Source: Bacillota bacterium
Lineage (GTDB): Bacteria > Bacillota > Bacilli > Bacillales > Cytobacillaceae
DNA: 5,356 bases
Direction of reading: 5' to 3'
Assembly (NCBI GenBank): GCA_023387295.1
Contig: JAEWIG010000397.1
Location: 1-5,356, forward strand
Made by a program: the position numbers and the translations under genes. Under the pieces are notes generated by a model. The model had not been told where the DNA came from. It was given only the letters and a program-made list of their open reading frames with translations, and did not search any database. This document shows, in pieces, positions 1 through 4,821 of the stretch (the stretch's first letter is position 1; the number at the start of each line of letters is the position of its first letter).

Positions 1-1
1 C

Positions 2-343
2 CTGCTAACTTATTTATTGTTTGTTGTGATGCTGCTTGTTTCGGATGTCTTTTTTCTATTAGGGGTTTTTGGGTTTTCATTACCAGAAGTTCGTGCACCG
101 ATGCTCATTCTGTGGTTTATGAGTTATATCGTTTATACCGCCCAGCTACTAAGTGCGCTAGTCGTTGATCGAAATGTAACGTTGAAGAATGTGTGCTTTA
201 TTTTCATTATGTATTTTACCTATGCACAGTTGTTTATTATTCTTTTATTTAGAAGCGGGTCGGTTTATTTATGGAGTAGAATCCGTGGGAGAACAATTGG
301 ATGGGATAAAACACAACGTTTTAAAAGTCAAGAAACTCAATGA
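2..343 (+). CDS. C-terminal part of a membrane glycosyltransferase family 2 protein (5' end outside window)
   Basis: The reading frame is open to the left edge, so this is the last ~113 residues of a longer protein; the TTG at 17 is only an internal codon. Three hydrophobic segments are visible, roughly at codons 1-25, 32-52 and 60-80. A short basic cytoplasmic-type tail follows, with the motif I-G-W-D-K-T-Q-R-F. Such a multi-helix C-terminus ending in a basic 'W-x-K-T-x-R' tail is typical of processive GT2 enzymes (IcaA/PgaC/hyaluronan-synthase type), which polymerise and export surface polysaccharide using nucleotide sugars at the inner face of the membrane. The catalytic GT-A domain is not in the window, so substrate and product cannot be told. 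A different polytopic membrane protein is possible but less likely given the tail. Confidence 0.65.
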   Translation: MLTYLLFVVMLLVSDVFFLLGVFGFSLPEVRAPMLILWFMSYIVYTAQLLSALVVDRNVTLKNVCFIFIMYFTYAQLFIILLFRSGSVYLWSRIRGRTIGWDKTQRFKSQETQ

Positions 344-380
344 TGAAAGTACTTATTTTCGAGAAACAGGAAGATCGTAG

Positions 381-536
381 ATGAAAACCAAGTACCTATT
401 AGTCGGATCCTTACTTATAGGGATCCTCTTTTTTATGTATGTTAACTTGTTTATGAGGTTCTTTCAAAAGCAGGCTCCATGGGTGTATCATGACAGTAGA
501 TCCCCCTGCTATAATTGTTTTAGTATGAAAGTTTGA
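381..536 (+). CDS. Possible 51-residue single-pass membrane peptide
   Basis: An ATG at 381 is preceded by an SD-like CAGGAAG at 367-373 with 7-nt spacing, 37 nt after the glycosyltransferase stop, so it could be the last gene of that operon. The product has a basic N-terminus (MKTK), one hydrophobic segment at about residues 5-28, a short basic/polar stretch (R-F-F-Q-K-Q), and a tail containing a CxxC (Cys43, Cys46). I do not recognise it. The last codons are occupied by the extended -10 promoter of the next gene, and its TGA overlaps the TTG at 533. It may be a real small protein or the remnant 5' end of a longer membrane protein gene cut off at this junction. Coding status is unproven. Confidence 0.4.
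   Translation: MKTKYLLVGSLLIGILFFMYVNLFMRFFQKQAPWVYHDSRSPCYNCFSMKV
507..515 (+). promoter_or_regulatory. Extended -10 promoter upstream of the cysteine desulfurase gene
   Basis: TGCTATAAT is a perfect TGn extended -10 followed by a perfect sigma-A -10 hexamer (510-515). The only good -35-like hexamer is ATGACA at 490-495, but the spacer to it is only 14 bp, so this promoter would rely mainly on the extended -10. Transcription would start near 522, leaving a leader of about 60 nt before the ATG at 584. It lies inside the end of the small ORF 381-536. Confidence 0.6.
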
Positions 537-583
537 CTATGGACGTGCCATTACAGATAGGCTTAAGAGAGAGGAGTATTCAA

Positions 584-1711
584 ATGGCGGAGATATACTT
601 AGACAATAGCTCAACAACGAAACCATACCCAGAAGTAGCAAGGAAGGTTATGGACATGCTTACGAAAGTGTATGGCAATCCTTCATCCCCGCACCGTCTA
701 GGAAGAGATAGTAAGCAGGAGCTGGAAAAAGCCCGCCAAATGATTGCTGATTCTCTTAGTGTTACTGCTGATGAAATTTACTTCACCTCAGGCGGAACAG
801 AGTCTGACAATCTGGCCATTACAGGTGCTTGTCAAGCAAATGCCCACATAGGTAAACATATCGTGACAACTGTTGCTGAACATCCTGCCGTTACGAAAAC
901 GGTACGAAACCTTAAAAGGCAAGGGTGGAATGCGACATATATACCTGCACCAGGTGGGCAACTTGATTTAGATAAGCTAGAGAAGGCAATAGACGAAAAG
1001 ACGGTGCTTGTTAGTGTGATGCTAGTAAATAATGAAATTGGCAGTATCTTCCCAGTACATGAGGTTAAACAAATAATCACAAGAAAGAATTCTCCAGCCA
1101 TCCTCCATTGTGATGCCGTACAGGGATATGGAAAAATGGACTTCACTGCTGCTAGCTTAGGTGCTGACCTCATCAGCATTAGTGCCCATAAAATACATGG
1201 AGTTAAAGGAGCAGGTGCTCTTTATGTGAAGAATGGAACGAAGATGTTTACAAATATGTTCGGAGGTGGACAGGAACGTGGTCTGCGCTCAGGAACAGAA
1301 AGTACGCCGCTAATTGCCGCTTTCGGTGAGGCTGTAAGAAAAACCTTTTCCAATTTGCAGACAGATATTATGCATATGGCAGCCTTGCGTGACTATTGTA
1401 TTGATAGCATTGAAGAGCAGCTCCCTGAAGCAGTAATCAATTCTAGCAAACAAGGAGCACCTCATATTGTGAATTTTTCATTACCAGGGTTCAGAAATCA
1501 AAAGGTGGTGCAGTACCTTGAAACGAAGAATATTTACATTTCAAGTGCAGCTGCCTGCAAATCCAACCACTCTCGGGGACCATCTATGCTGGAGTCATTA
1601 GGATTAAGTAGAGAACTTGCCAACAGTGCTCTAAGAGTCAGCTTTTCACCTATGAATACAAAAAGTGAAGTGGATGCCTTGATTAAGGCGCTAATTGAAT
1701 ACAGTCGGTGA
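584..1711 (+). CDS. Cysteine desulfurase, NifS/IscS class (PLP-dependent)
   Basis: This 375-residue class-V aminotransferase-fold enzyme would convert L-cysteine to L-alanine plus a protein-bound persulfide, supplying sulfur for Fe-S clusters, thio-tRNA or thiamine in the cytosol. By comparison with E. coli IscS the expected residues are present: His100 in A-E-H-P, Asp177 and Gln180 in H-C-D-A-V-Q, the PLP Schiff-base Lys203 in S-A-H-K-I-H-G, and the catalytic Cys325. The N-terminus YLDNSSTTKPYPEV and the GNPSSPH motif are typical. I chose the ATG at 584 because an SD (AGAGGAG, 570-576) sits 7 nt upstream and the product then begins like its family; the TTG at 533 would add 17 unrelated residues. 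The residues around Cys325 read A-A-A-C-K-S-N, unlike the common G-S-A-C-S-S. No thiI, trmU, iscU or nadB neighbour is present here, so its sulfur acceptor cannot be inferred. It resembles Bacillus NifZ/YrvO-type enzymes, but I cannot say which paralogue. Confidence 0.93.
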   Translation: MAEIYLDNSSTTKPYPEVARKVMDMLTKVYGNPSSPHRLGRDSKQELEKARQMIADSLSVTADEIYFTSGGTESDNLAITGACQANAHIGKHIVTTVAEHPAVTKTVRNLKRQGWNATYIPAPGGQLDLDKLEKAIDEKTVLVSVMLVNNEIGSIFPVHEVKQIITRKNSPAILHCDAVQGYGKMDFTAASLGADLISISAHKIHGVKGAGALYVKNGTKMFTNMFGGGQERGLRSGTESTPLIAAFGEAVRKTFSNLQTDIMHMAALRDYCIDSIEEQLPEAVINSSKQGAPHIVNFSLPGFRNQKVVQYLETKNIYISSAAACKSNHSRGPSMLESLGLSRELANSALRVSFSPMNTKSEVDALIKALIEYSR

Positions 1712-1745
1712 GACGTTTTCTCTTGAAAATTAGTAATATTATAGG

Positions 1746-1757
1746 AACTAATTAGTT
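1746..1757. repeat. 12-bp perfect palindrome upstream of the SMR transporter gene
   Basis: AACTAATTAGTT is a perfect 12-bp inverted repeat 23 nt before the ATG at 1781. An 8-bp palindrome (TAATATTA, 1734-1741) lies just upstream. A weak promoter could be read as TTGAAA (1723-1728), an 18-bp spacer and ACTAAT (1747-1752), in which case the palindrome would overlap the -10 like an operator for a TetR-, MarR- or MerR-type repressor. No regulator gene adjoins it, and in AT-rich DNA a 12-bp palindrome can occur by chance. No convincing terminator separates the cysteine desulfurase from this point, so readthrough from upstream is also possible. Confidence 0.3.
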
Positions 1758-1780
1758 TGGACTAGAGAGGGTGGAGAAAA

Positions 1781-2149
1781 ATGGCGTATGTATATTTAGC
1801 CTTAGCAATTATATTTGAACTTATCGGTACATCTTTATTAAAGGCTTCTGAAGGCTTTTCGAAGTTATGGCCCACTTTAGGGGTAATTATTGTTTTTTTC
1901 TTTTCTTTTTTCTTTCTATCTTCTTCGTTAAAAGAAATTCCATTAAACGTCGCTTATGCGATTTGGTCCGGGCTCGGAACGGTAGCGACTGTTATCATTT
2001 CGATTTTAATCTGGAAGGAAAAAATCAATACAGCTAGTGTAATAGGAATTGCGTTAATTATTATTGGGGTCGTTGTGTTGAATCTTTTCGGGCCAAGCCA
2101 TAATGAACAAGCGAAAGCGGATGTAGTCATAGTAGAAACGGAAAAATAA
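1781..2149 (+). CDS. Small multidrug resistance (SMR) exporter, EmrE/Qac type
   Basis: This 122-residue inner-membrane protein has four hydrophobic segments (about residues 3-21, 31-50, 57-78 and 85-104). It aligns by eye along its length with E. coli EmrE. The essential membrane-embedded Glu13 (EmrE Glu14) is in the sequence F-E-L-I-G-T, followed by S-E-G-F at 23-26. Tyr59 and Trp62 (EmrE Tyr60, Trp63) of the substrate pocket are in A-Y-A-I-W-S-G-L-G. A Gly-containing TM4 provides the usual dimer interface. Such proteins work as antiparallel dimers exchanging protons for quaternary ammonium or other lipophilic cations. The pattern is the Qac branch rather than the guanidinium-exporter (Gdx) branch, and no guanidine riboswitch is evident upstream. 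The hydrophilic tail (105-122, acidic end V-E-T-E-K) is about 12 residues longer than in EmrE. The start is supported by a GGGTGGAG-type SD at 1769-1776. It is a single gene, so probably a homodimer; exact substrates are unknown. Confidence 0.92.
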   Translation: MAYVYLALAIIFELIGTSLLKASEGFSKLWPTLGVIIVFFFSFFFLSSSLKEIPLNVAYAIWSGLGTVATVIISILIWKEKINTASVIGIALIIIGVVVLNLFGPSHNEQAKADVVIVETEK

Positions 2150-2187
2150 AAGCTTAGTCTTTTTTAAAAAGTAAATCTATCGTAACG

Positions 2188-2221
2188 AAAAGGATTCACG
2201 TTCAAAACGGAATCCTTTTTT
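2188..2221 (+). terminator. Rho-independent terminator after the SMR gene
   Basis: The 10-bp stem AAAAGGATTC (2188-2197) pairs with GAATCCTTTT (2210-2219). Within the loop CGTT (2199-2202) can pair with AACG (2206-2209), extending the hairpin around a single bulged A. The descending arm runs into six Ts (2216-2221). It lies 38 nt after the SMR stop and insulates the ECF operon from upstream transcription. Confidence 0.85.
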
Positions 2222-2237
2222 CGTAAAAATAAAAAAG

Positions 2238-2263
2238 ACAAACCTTTTCCAACTAGCGTCGTC
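2238..2263 (+). promoter_or_regulatory. ECF sigma-type promoter of the sigma/PadR/SEDS operon (probable autoregulation)
   Basis: ACAAAC (2238-2243), with the AAAC core followed by CCTTTT, is separated by 16 bp from CGTC (2260-2263), which is followed by TAA. This matches the general Bacillus ECF promoter layout (AAAC, 16 bp, CGT-C/A, as for SigW/SigV/SigM types) rather than a sigma-A promoter. A start near 2270 would leave a ~20-nt leader carrying the strong SD GAGGGGAGGAG (2274-2284). Because the first gene is itself an ECF sigma factor, self-activation is the natural inference. The neighbouring CGTC at 2257-2260 gives a 13-bp spacer and is less fitting. Confidence 0.7.
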
Positions 2264-2289
2264 TAATTTAGTAGAGGGGAGGAGCGGTT

Positions 2290-2823
2290 GTGGATGAGTT
2301 AACGGTTGAGTGGATTGAAGCTGAGAGTGCTGATGAATTGATTCGAGAAATTATGAATCGTTACGGTCAGGAAATTTTACAGCTTGTCTATTCATATGTC
2401 GAGAATAAAGCGATTGCGGAAGATTTGACACAAGAGATTTTTATTAAATGCTATCGTTCACTTCATACTTATAAAGGGCAGGCACAGTTGAAGACATGGC
2501 TATGGAGAATTGCCATTAATCATTGCAAGGATTTTTTGAAGAGCTGGTACAACCGAAATGTGATCGCTACAGATGATGATACAGTAGCAGAACGGGCAAA
2601 AGAATTAACGGTTGAGCAAGCAGTTATTCAAAAGAACGATGATGAAATGCTAGCCTTTGCTGTGATGAAGCTACCAATTAAATATCGTGAGGTTATTCTT
2701 CTCCATTACTATGAAGAACTAACGATTAAGGAAATTTCTACAATTATTGAAGTGAAAGAAAATACGATTAAGACTCGTTTACGGAAAGCGAAAGCACTTC
2801 TGAAAAAAGGCTTGGAGGAATGA
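2290..2823 (+). CDS. ECF-family RNA polymerase sigma-70 factor
   Basis: This 177-residue two-domain sigma factor would direct RNA polymerase to a small stress or envelope regulon. Region 2 spans about residues 15-88, with the core-binding D-L-T-Q-E-I-F signature at 45-51 and T-W-L-W-R-I-A-I-N-H-C-K-D at 69-81. A short acidic linker follows (95-105). Region 4 spans about 117-175, with L-P-I-K-Y-R-E-V-I-L-L at 128-138 and a helix-turn-helix in the segment L-T-I-K-E-I-S to T-I-K-T-R-L at 144-164. There is no region 1 or 3 and no C-terminal extension, as usual for ECF factors. The start is GTG at 2290, 5 nt after a very strong SD (2274-2284). The next gene starts 4 nt after its stop, with its SD inside this gene. 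The best clue to the inducing signal is the membrane SEDS partner downstream. The subgroup is not assigned; it is not confidently one of the B. subtilis SigM/V/W/X/Y orthologues. Confidence 0.93.
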   Translation: MDELTVEWIEAESADELIREIMNRYGQEILQLVYSYVENKAIAEDLTQEIFIKCYRSLHTYKGQAQLKTWLWRIAINHCKDFLKSWYNRNVIATDDDTVAERAKELTVEQAVIQKNDDEMLAFAVMKLPIKYREVILLHYYEELTIKEISTIIEVKENTIKTRLRKAKALLKKGLEE

Positions 2824-2827
2824 AGAG

Positions 2828-3259
2828 ATGGAAGAGCGTTTAAAAGGATTACGCCGAGCCATGAAAAATAACACCTTTCACGATCTTAGCTTCACAGAAG
2901 CACATGAAGAACAAATTCTAAAAAAGCTTAATAATGACGATCAGAATGAAGATCTCCTTTCTGCTGTTTTGCAGTTATTCACTCAAGAGAAATCGGGTTA
3001 TGAACTGGCACAGCTTTTACGTGCAAGAGGAGTGAAAAACTTTGATCATAATGAGGGCTTTTTGTATACGTTTATTCATCAATTAGAGCGGAAAGATTAC
3101 TTACATACTCGCTGGGATGAGTCAGGTGTTAAGCTTTACATGACAAATAAAAATGGGAGAAAGCTTTTACAGTCATTGTCATCAAACCATGTGAAAAAGC
3201 CGTATCCTTTACAAGAACTAATGGCAGGGTGGAAGAAATATGAAGGGGAAACTTTGTAA
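2828..3259 (+). CDS. PadR-like winged-helix protein with N-terminal extension, probable regulator of the operon
   Basis: This 143-residue cytosolic protein has a PadR-like winged helix-turn-helix at about residues 42-115. It shows L-L-S-A-V-L-Q-L-F and G-Y-E-L-A-Q-L-L (57-64) for the first helices, then N-E-G-F-L-Y-T-F-I-H-Q-L-E-R-K-D-Y-L (75-92), corresponding to the PadR 'YP-L--LE--G-L' recognition helix. A wing with W-D-E-S-G-V-K-L-Y-M-T-N-K-N-G (95-109) follows. Ahead of it lies a charged helical extension (1-36, R-L-K-G-L-R-R-A-M-K-N) that ordinary PadR proteins lack, and the C-terminal dimerisation helix looks short. The SD GGAGG (2814-2818) lies in the end of the sigma gene and the genes are 4 nt apart, so translation is probably coupled. 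PadR proteins are commonly encoded with HAAS-domain membrane proteins, as here. Whether it binds DNA, the HAAS domain or the sigma factor is not shown by the sequence. Confidence 0.8.
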   Translation: MEERLKGLRRAMKNNTFHDLSFTEAHEEQILKKLNNDDQNEDLLSAVLQLFTQEKSGYELAQLLRARGVKNFDHNEGFLYTFIHQLERKDYLHTRWDESGVKLYMTNKNGRKLLQSLSSNHVKKPYPLQELMAGWKKYEGETL

Positions 3260-3287
3260 TCGGCATGAGAAAGGACGGTGATTAATC

Positions 3288-4586
3288 ATGCTGAAAAAAG
3301 GAGAATCCTATATTGCGGAAGTAATAAAACAAATTAAATCAAAAGAAGCGAAGGAAAATATCAAGGCTGAGTTAAGTCATCATCTTCAGGAGACGAAGCG
3401 CATCTTTATGAAGGATGGATTGACTGAGGAAGAAGCGGATGAAAAAGCAGCTGCACAGATGGGAAATCCCACGAAATTAGGGATAGAGTTGAACCGAGTT
3501 CATCGTCCGCGAGTTGATTGGATTATGCTTGCTATCCTAGGCGTGACATTGGGTATCGGCTTTCTCCCGATGTTGACACTACCACCTATAATGAATGGTG
3601 GTATCCATACTGGCAATTATTATATTGTTAATAAAGCGATAATTATCTTTTTAGGAATAAGTATCGTTATTGGACTCATGTTCTTTGATTATCGGAAGCT
3701 GCGAAACTTTCAATGGGTTTTCTTTGGGATTGCCGTTGTTGTTTCGCTTTATATAGTTATATTCCGCACTTCATTTTTGCACGGCGCATTAAGAGCGGAA
3801 ATCGGTCCTCTCACGATTGAAGGCTCCATGTTATTACCTATTTTATATCTTTTTTGGGCTGCTTATTTACAAAATAAAAGCATGAACTATTGGAAAGCGG
3901 GTTCGTTGTTTGCTGTAACGTTTTACTTTTTGCAATTTCTAGGTGGACTAACTTCAGTGCTTATTTATGTCATTATGGTATTTTCGATGTTTATATGGAG
4001 GTTAAGAAAAAAAGTTTGGTTGATATTAGGGATGTTTACTATAATTTGCTTAGTAGGACTTGTACAGTTTTTTTCTACACTAGGCTACCGGTTTAGTAGG
4101 TTTGTAGCCTTTATAAATCCAGAACAAGATGCTCAAGGCAGTGGATATATGTATTTAAAGGTAAGGGAATTAATGAATAATGCTGGGTTGTTCGGCAATC
4201 CTAAAATGGTTGAACTTTTTCCAGAACCGCATACCAACTTTGTGTTTGTTAATTTTACTTACCATTACGGCTGGGTTTTAGCTTGTATTCTTGTTCTGCT
4301 TTTAACACTATTACTAGTGCGTATGATTGGAAGTTTTAAAAAAATCAAGGACCCCTTTGGAAAAATACTAATTGTTGGCGGTGCAGCTATTTTTTCGGTC
4401 CAATTTATTTATAATATTGCGATGACAATTGGATTGGCACCAATAACGGGGATGCCGCTACCGTTTGTTAGCTACGGATTAATGCCAACGCTGTTACATT
4501 CACTGATTATCGGTATATTTCTCAGCGTCTATCGTCGGAAAGATATTGTACAGGTAACAGGACCTAGTGGGACTGTGATGAAATAA
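3288..4586 (+). CDS. HAAS-like domain fused to SEDS (FtsW/RodA/SpoVE) membrane protein; catalytic Asp apparently replaced
   Basis: This 432-residue polytopic protein begins with a soluble helical domain (1-~72) of the HAAS/DUF1700 or 'permease prefix' type: I-K-A-E-L-S-H-H-L-Q-E, then G-L-T-E-E-E-A-D-E-K-A-A-A-Q-M-G-N-P. About nine to ten hydrophobic segments follow from residue 77. SEDS signatures include R-F-V-A-F-I-N-P-E-Q-D-A-Q-G-S-G-Y (271-287), G-L-F-G-N-P (300-305), P-E-P-H-T-N-F-V-F (312-320) and I-T-G-M-P-L-P-F-V-S-Y-G (386-397). SEDS proteins polymerise lipid II into peptidoglycan glycan strands. Here, however, the catalytic Asp of H-T-D-F reads Asn317; the Q-P-S-E motif after the third helix reads I-E-G-S (177-180); and Y-G-G-S reads Y-G-L-M (396-399). 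Activity is therefore doubtful. The start is ATG 3288 with SD AAGGACGGTG (3271-3280), 28 nt after the PadR gene, in the same operon. No class B PBP gene is adjacent. Confidence 0.85.
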   Translation: MLKKGESYIAEVIKQIKSKEAKENIKAELSHHLQETKRIFMKDGLTEEEADEKAAAQMGNPTKLGIELNRVHRPRVDWIMLAILGVTLGIGFLPMLTLPPIMNGGIHTGNYYIVNKAIIIFLGISIVIGLMFFDYRKLRNFQWVFFGIAVVVSLYIVIFRTSFLHGALRAEIGPLTIEGSMLLPILYLFWAAYLQNKSMNYWKAGSLFAVTFYFLQFLGGLTSVLIYVIMVFSMFIWRLRKKVWLILGMFTIICLVGLVQFFSTLGYRFSRFVAFINPEQDAQGSGYMYLKVRELMNNAGLFGNPKMVELFPEPHTNFVFVNFTYHYGWVLACILVLLLTLLLVRMIGSFKKIKDPFGKILIVGGAAIFSVQFIYNIAMTIGLAPITGMPLPFVSYGLMPTLLHSLIIGIFLSVYRRKDIVQVTGPSGTVMK

Positions 4587-4603
4587 TAGAGAAATTCGAA
4601 AAG

Positions 4604-4648
4604 AAAGAGGAAAAGCGGCGAAGTCATGCTTCGCCGCTTTTCCTTTTT
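4604..4648. terminator. Long bidirectional hairpin terminator between convergent genes
   Basis: A perfect 13-bp stem, AAAAGCGGCGAAG (4611-4623) with CTTCGCCGCTTTT (4629-4641), encloses a 5-nt loop. It can extend by seven more pairs (4604-4610 with 4642-4648, one of them G-U) to a stem of about 20 bp. A T5 run follows on the plus strand (4644-4648), and the A-rich left flank gives a T-rich tail on the minus strand. It lies 17 nt after the SEDS stop and can also end transcripts of the minus-strand gene. Confidence 0.9.
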
Positions 4649-4666
4649 GTAATTTCCAAAATAGCT

Positions 4667-4806
4667 ATCGAGCATATATTCCGATAATCGTGCAAATATT
4701 AGAATGATCGTGCAAATAACCTCAAAATCGTGCATATCTCAAAAGAATCGTGCAAATAATTCTAAAATCGTGCATAAATCTAGATTATCATGCATAAACC
4801 AACCCC
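4667..4806. repeat. Tandem array of seven 20-bp units, core ATCGTGCAAATA plus 8 variable bases
   Basis: Units begin at 4667, 4687, 4707, 4727, 4747, 4767 and 4787, exactly 20 bp apart. Each has a 12-bp conserved core, ATCGTGCAAATA or a close variant, followed by 8 bp that differ between units. The central four units (4687-4766) keep ATCGTGCA unbroken. Unit 1 has ATCGAGCA, unit 6 is ATCGTGCATAAA and unit 7 is ATCATGCATAAA, so the edges are more degenerate. Together with the terminator it fills the gene-free stretch 4587-4821, and no ORF explains it. The period is close to two helical turns, so the cores lie on nearly the same DNA face, as in iterons or stacked protein-binding sites. It is not a CRISPR array: the cores and spacers are far too short. 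The function is unknown. Confidence 0.85.
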
Positions 4807-4821
4807 ATAGCAAACTTCAAC

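Noticed and set aside
189..380. 63-residue plus-strand reading frame
   Set aside because: It lies in another frame over the glycosyltransferase end and has no family features or convincing SD; it is an overlapping shadow.
404..426. Two GGATCC sites close together
   Set aside because: Two copies of a six-base palindrome within the small ORF show no wider repeat or flanking symmetry; likely chance.
533..583. TTG at 533 as the start of the cysteine desulfurase
   Set aside because: It would add 17 residues unlike the family and overlaps the stop of the small ORF; the ATG at 584 has a good SD and gives a family-typical N-terminus.
832..1179. 115-residue minus-strand reading frame
   Set aside because: It is antisense to the clearly coding cysteine desulfurase and has no recognisable domain.
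1716..1729. Short TTTTC/GAAAA hairpin after the cysteine desulfurase as a terminator
   Set aside because: The stem is only 5 AT-rich pairs with no T-run behind it, so it is unlikely to terminate transcription.
1712..1780. Guanidine riboswitch upstream of the SMR gene
   Set aside because: The leader is under 70 nt with no riboswitch-like structure, and the transporter is of the Qac rather than the guanidinium-exporter type.
4529..4735. 68-residue minus-strand reading frame starting in the repeat array
   Set aside because: It runs through the terminator hairpin and antisense into the SEDS gene; low-complexity content, not a plausible protein.
4667..4806. CRISPR array interpretation of the repeats
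   Set aside because: Conserved cores are 12 bp and variable parts 8 bp, far below CRISPR repeat and spacer sizes, and no cas gene is present.
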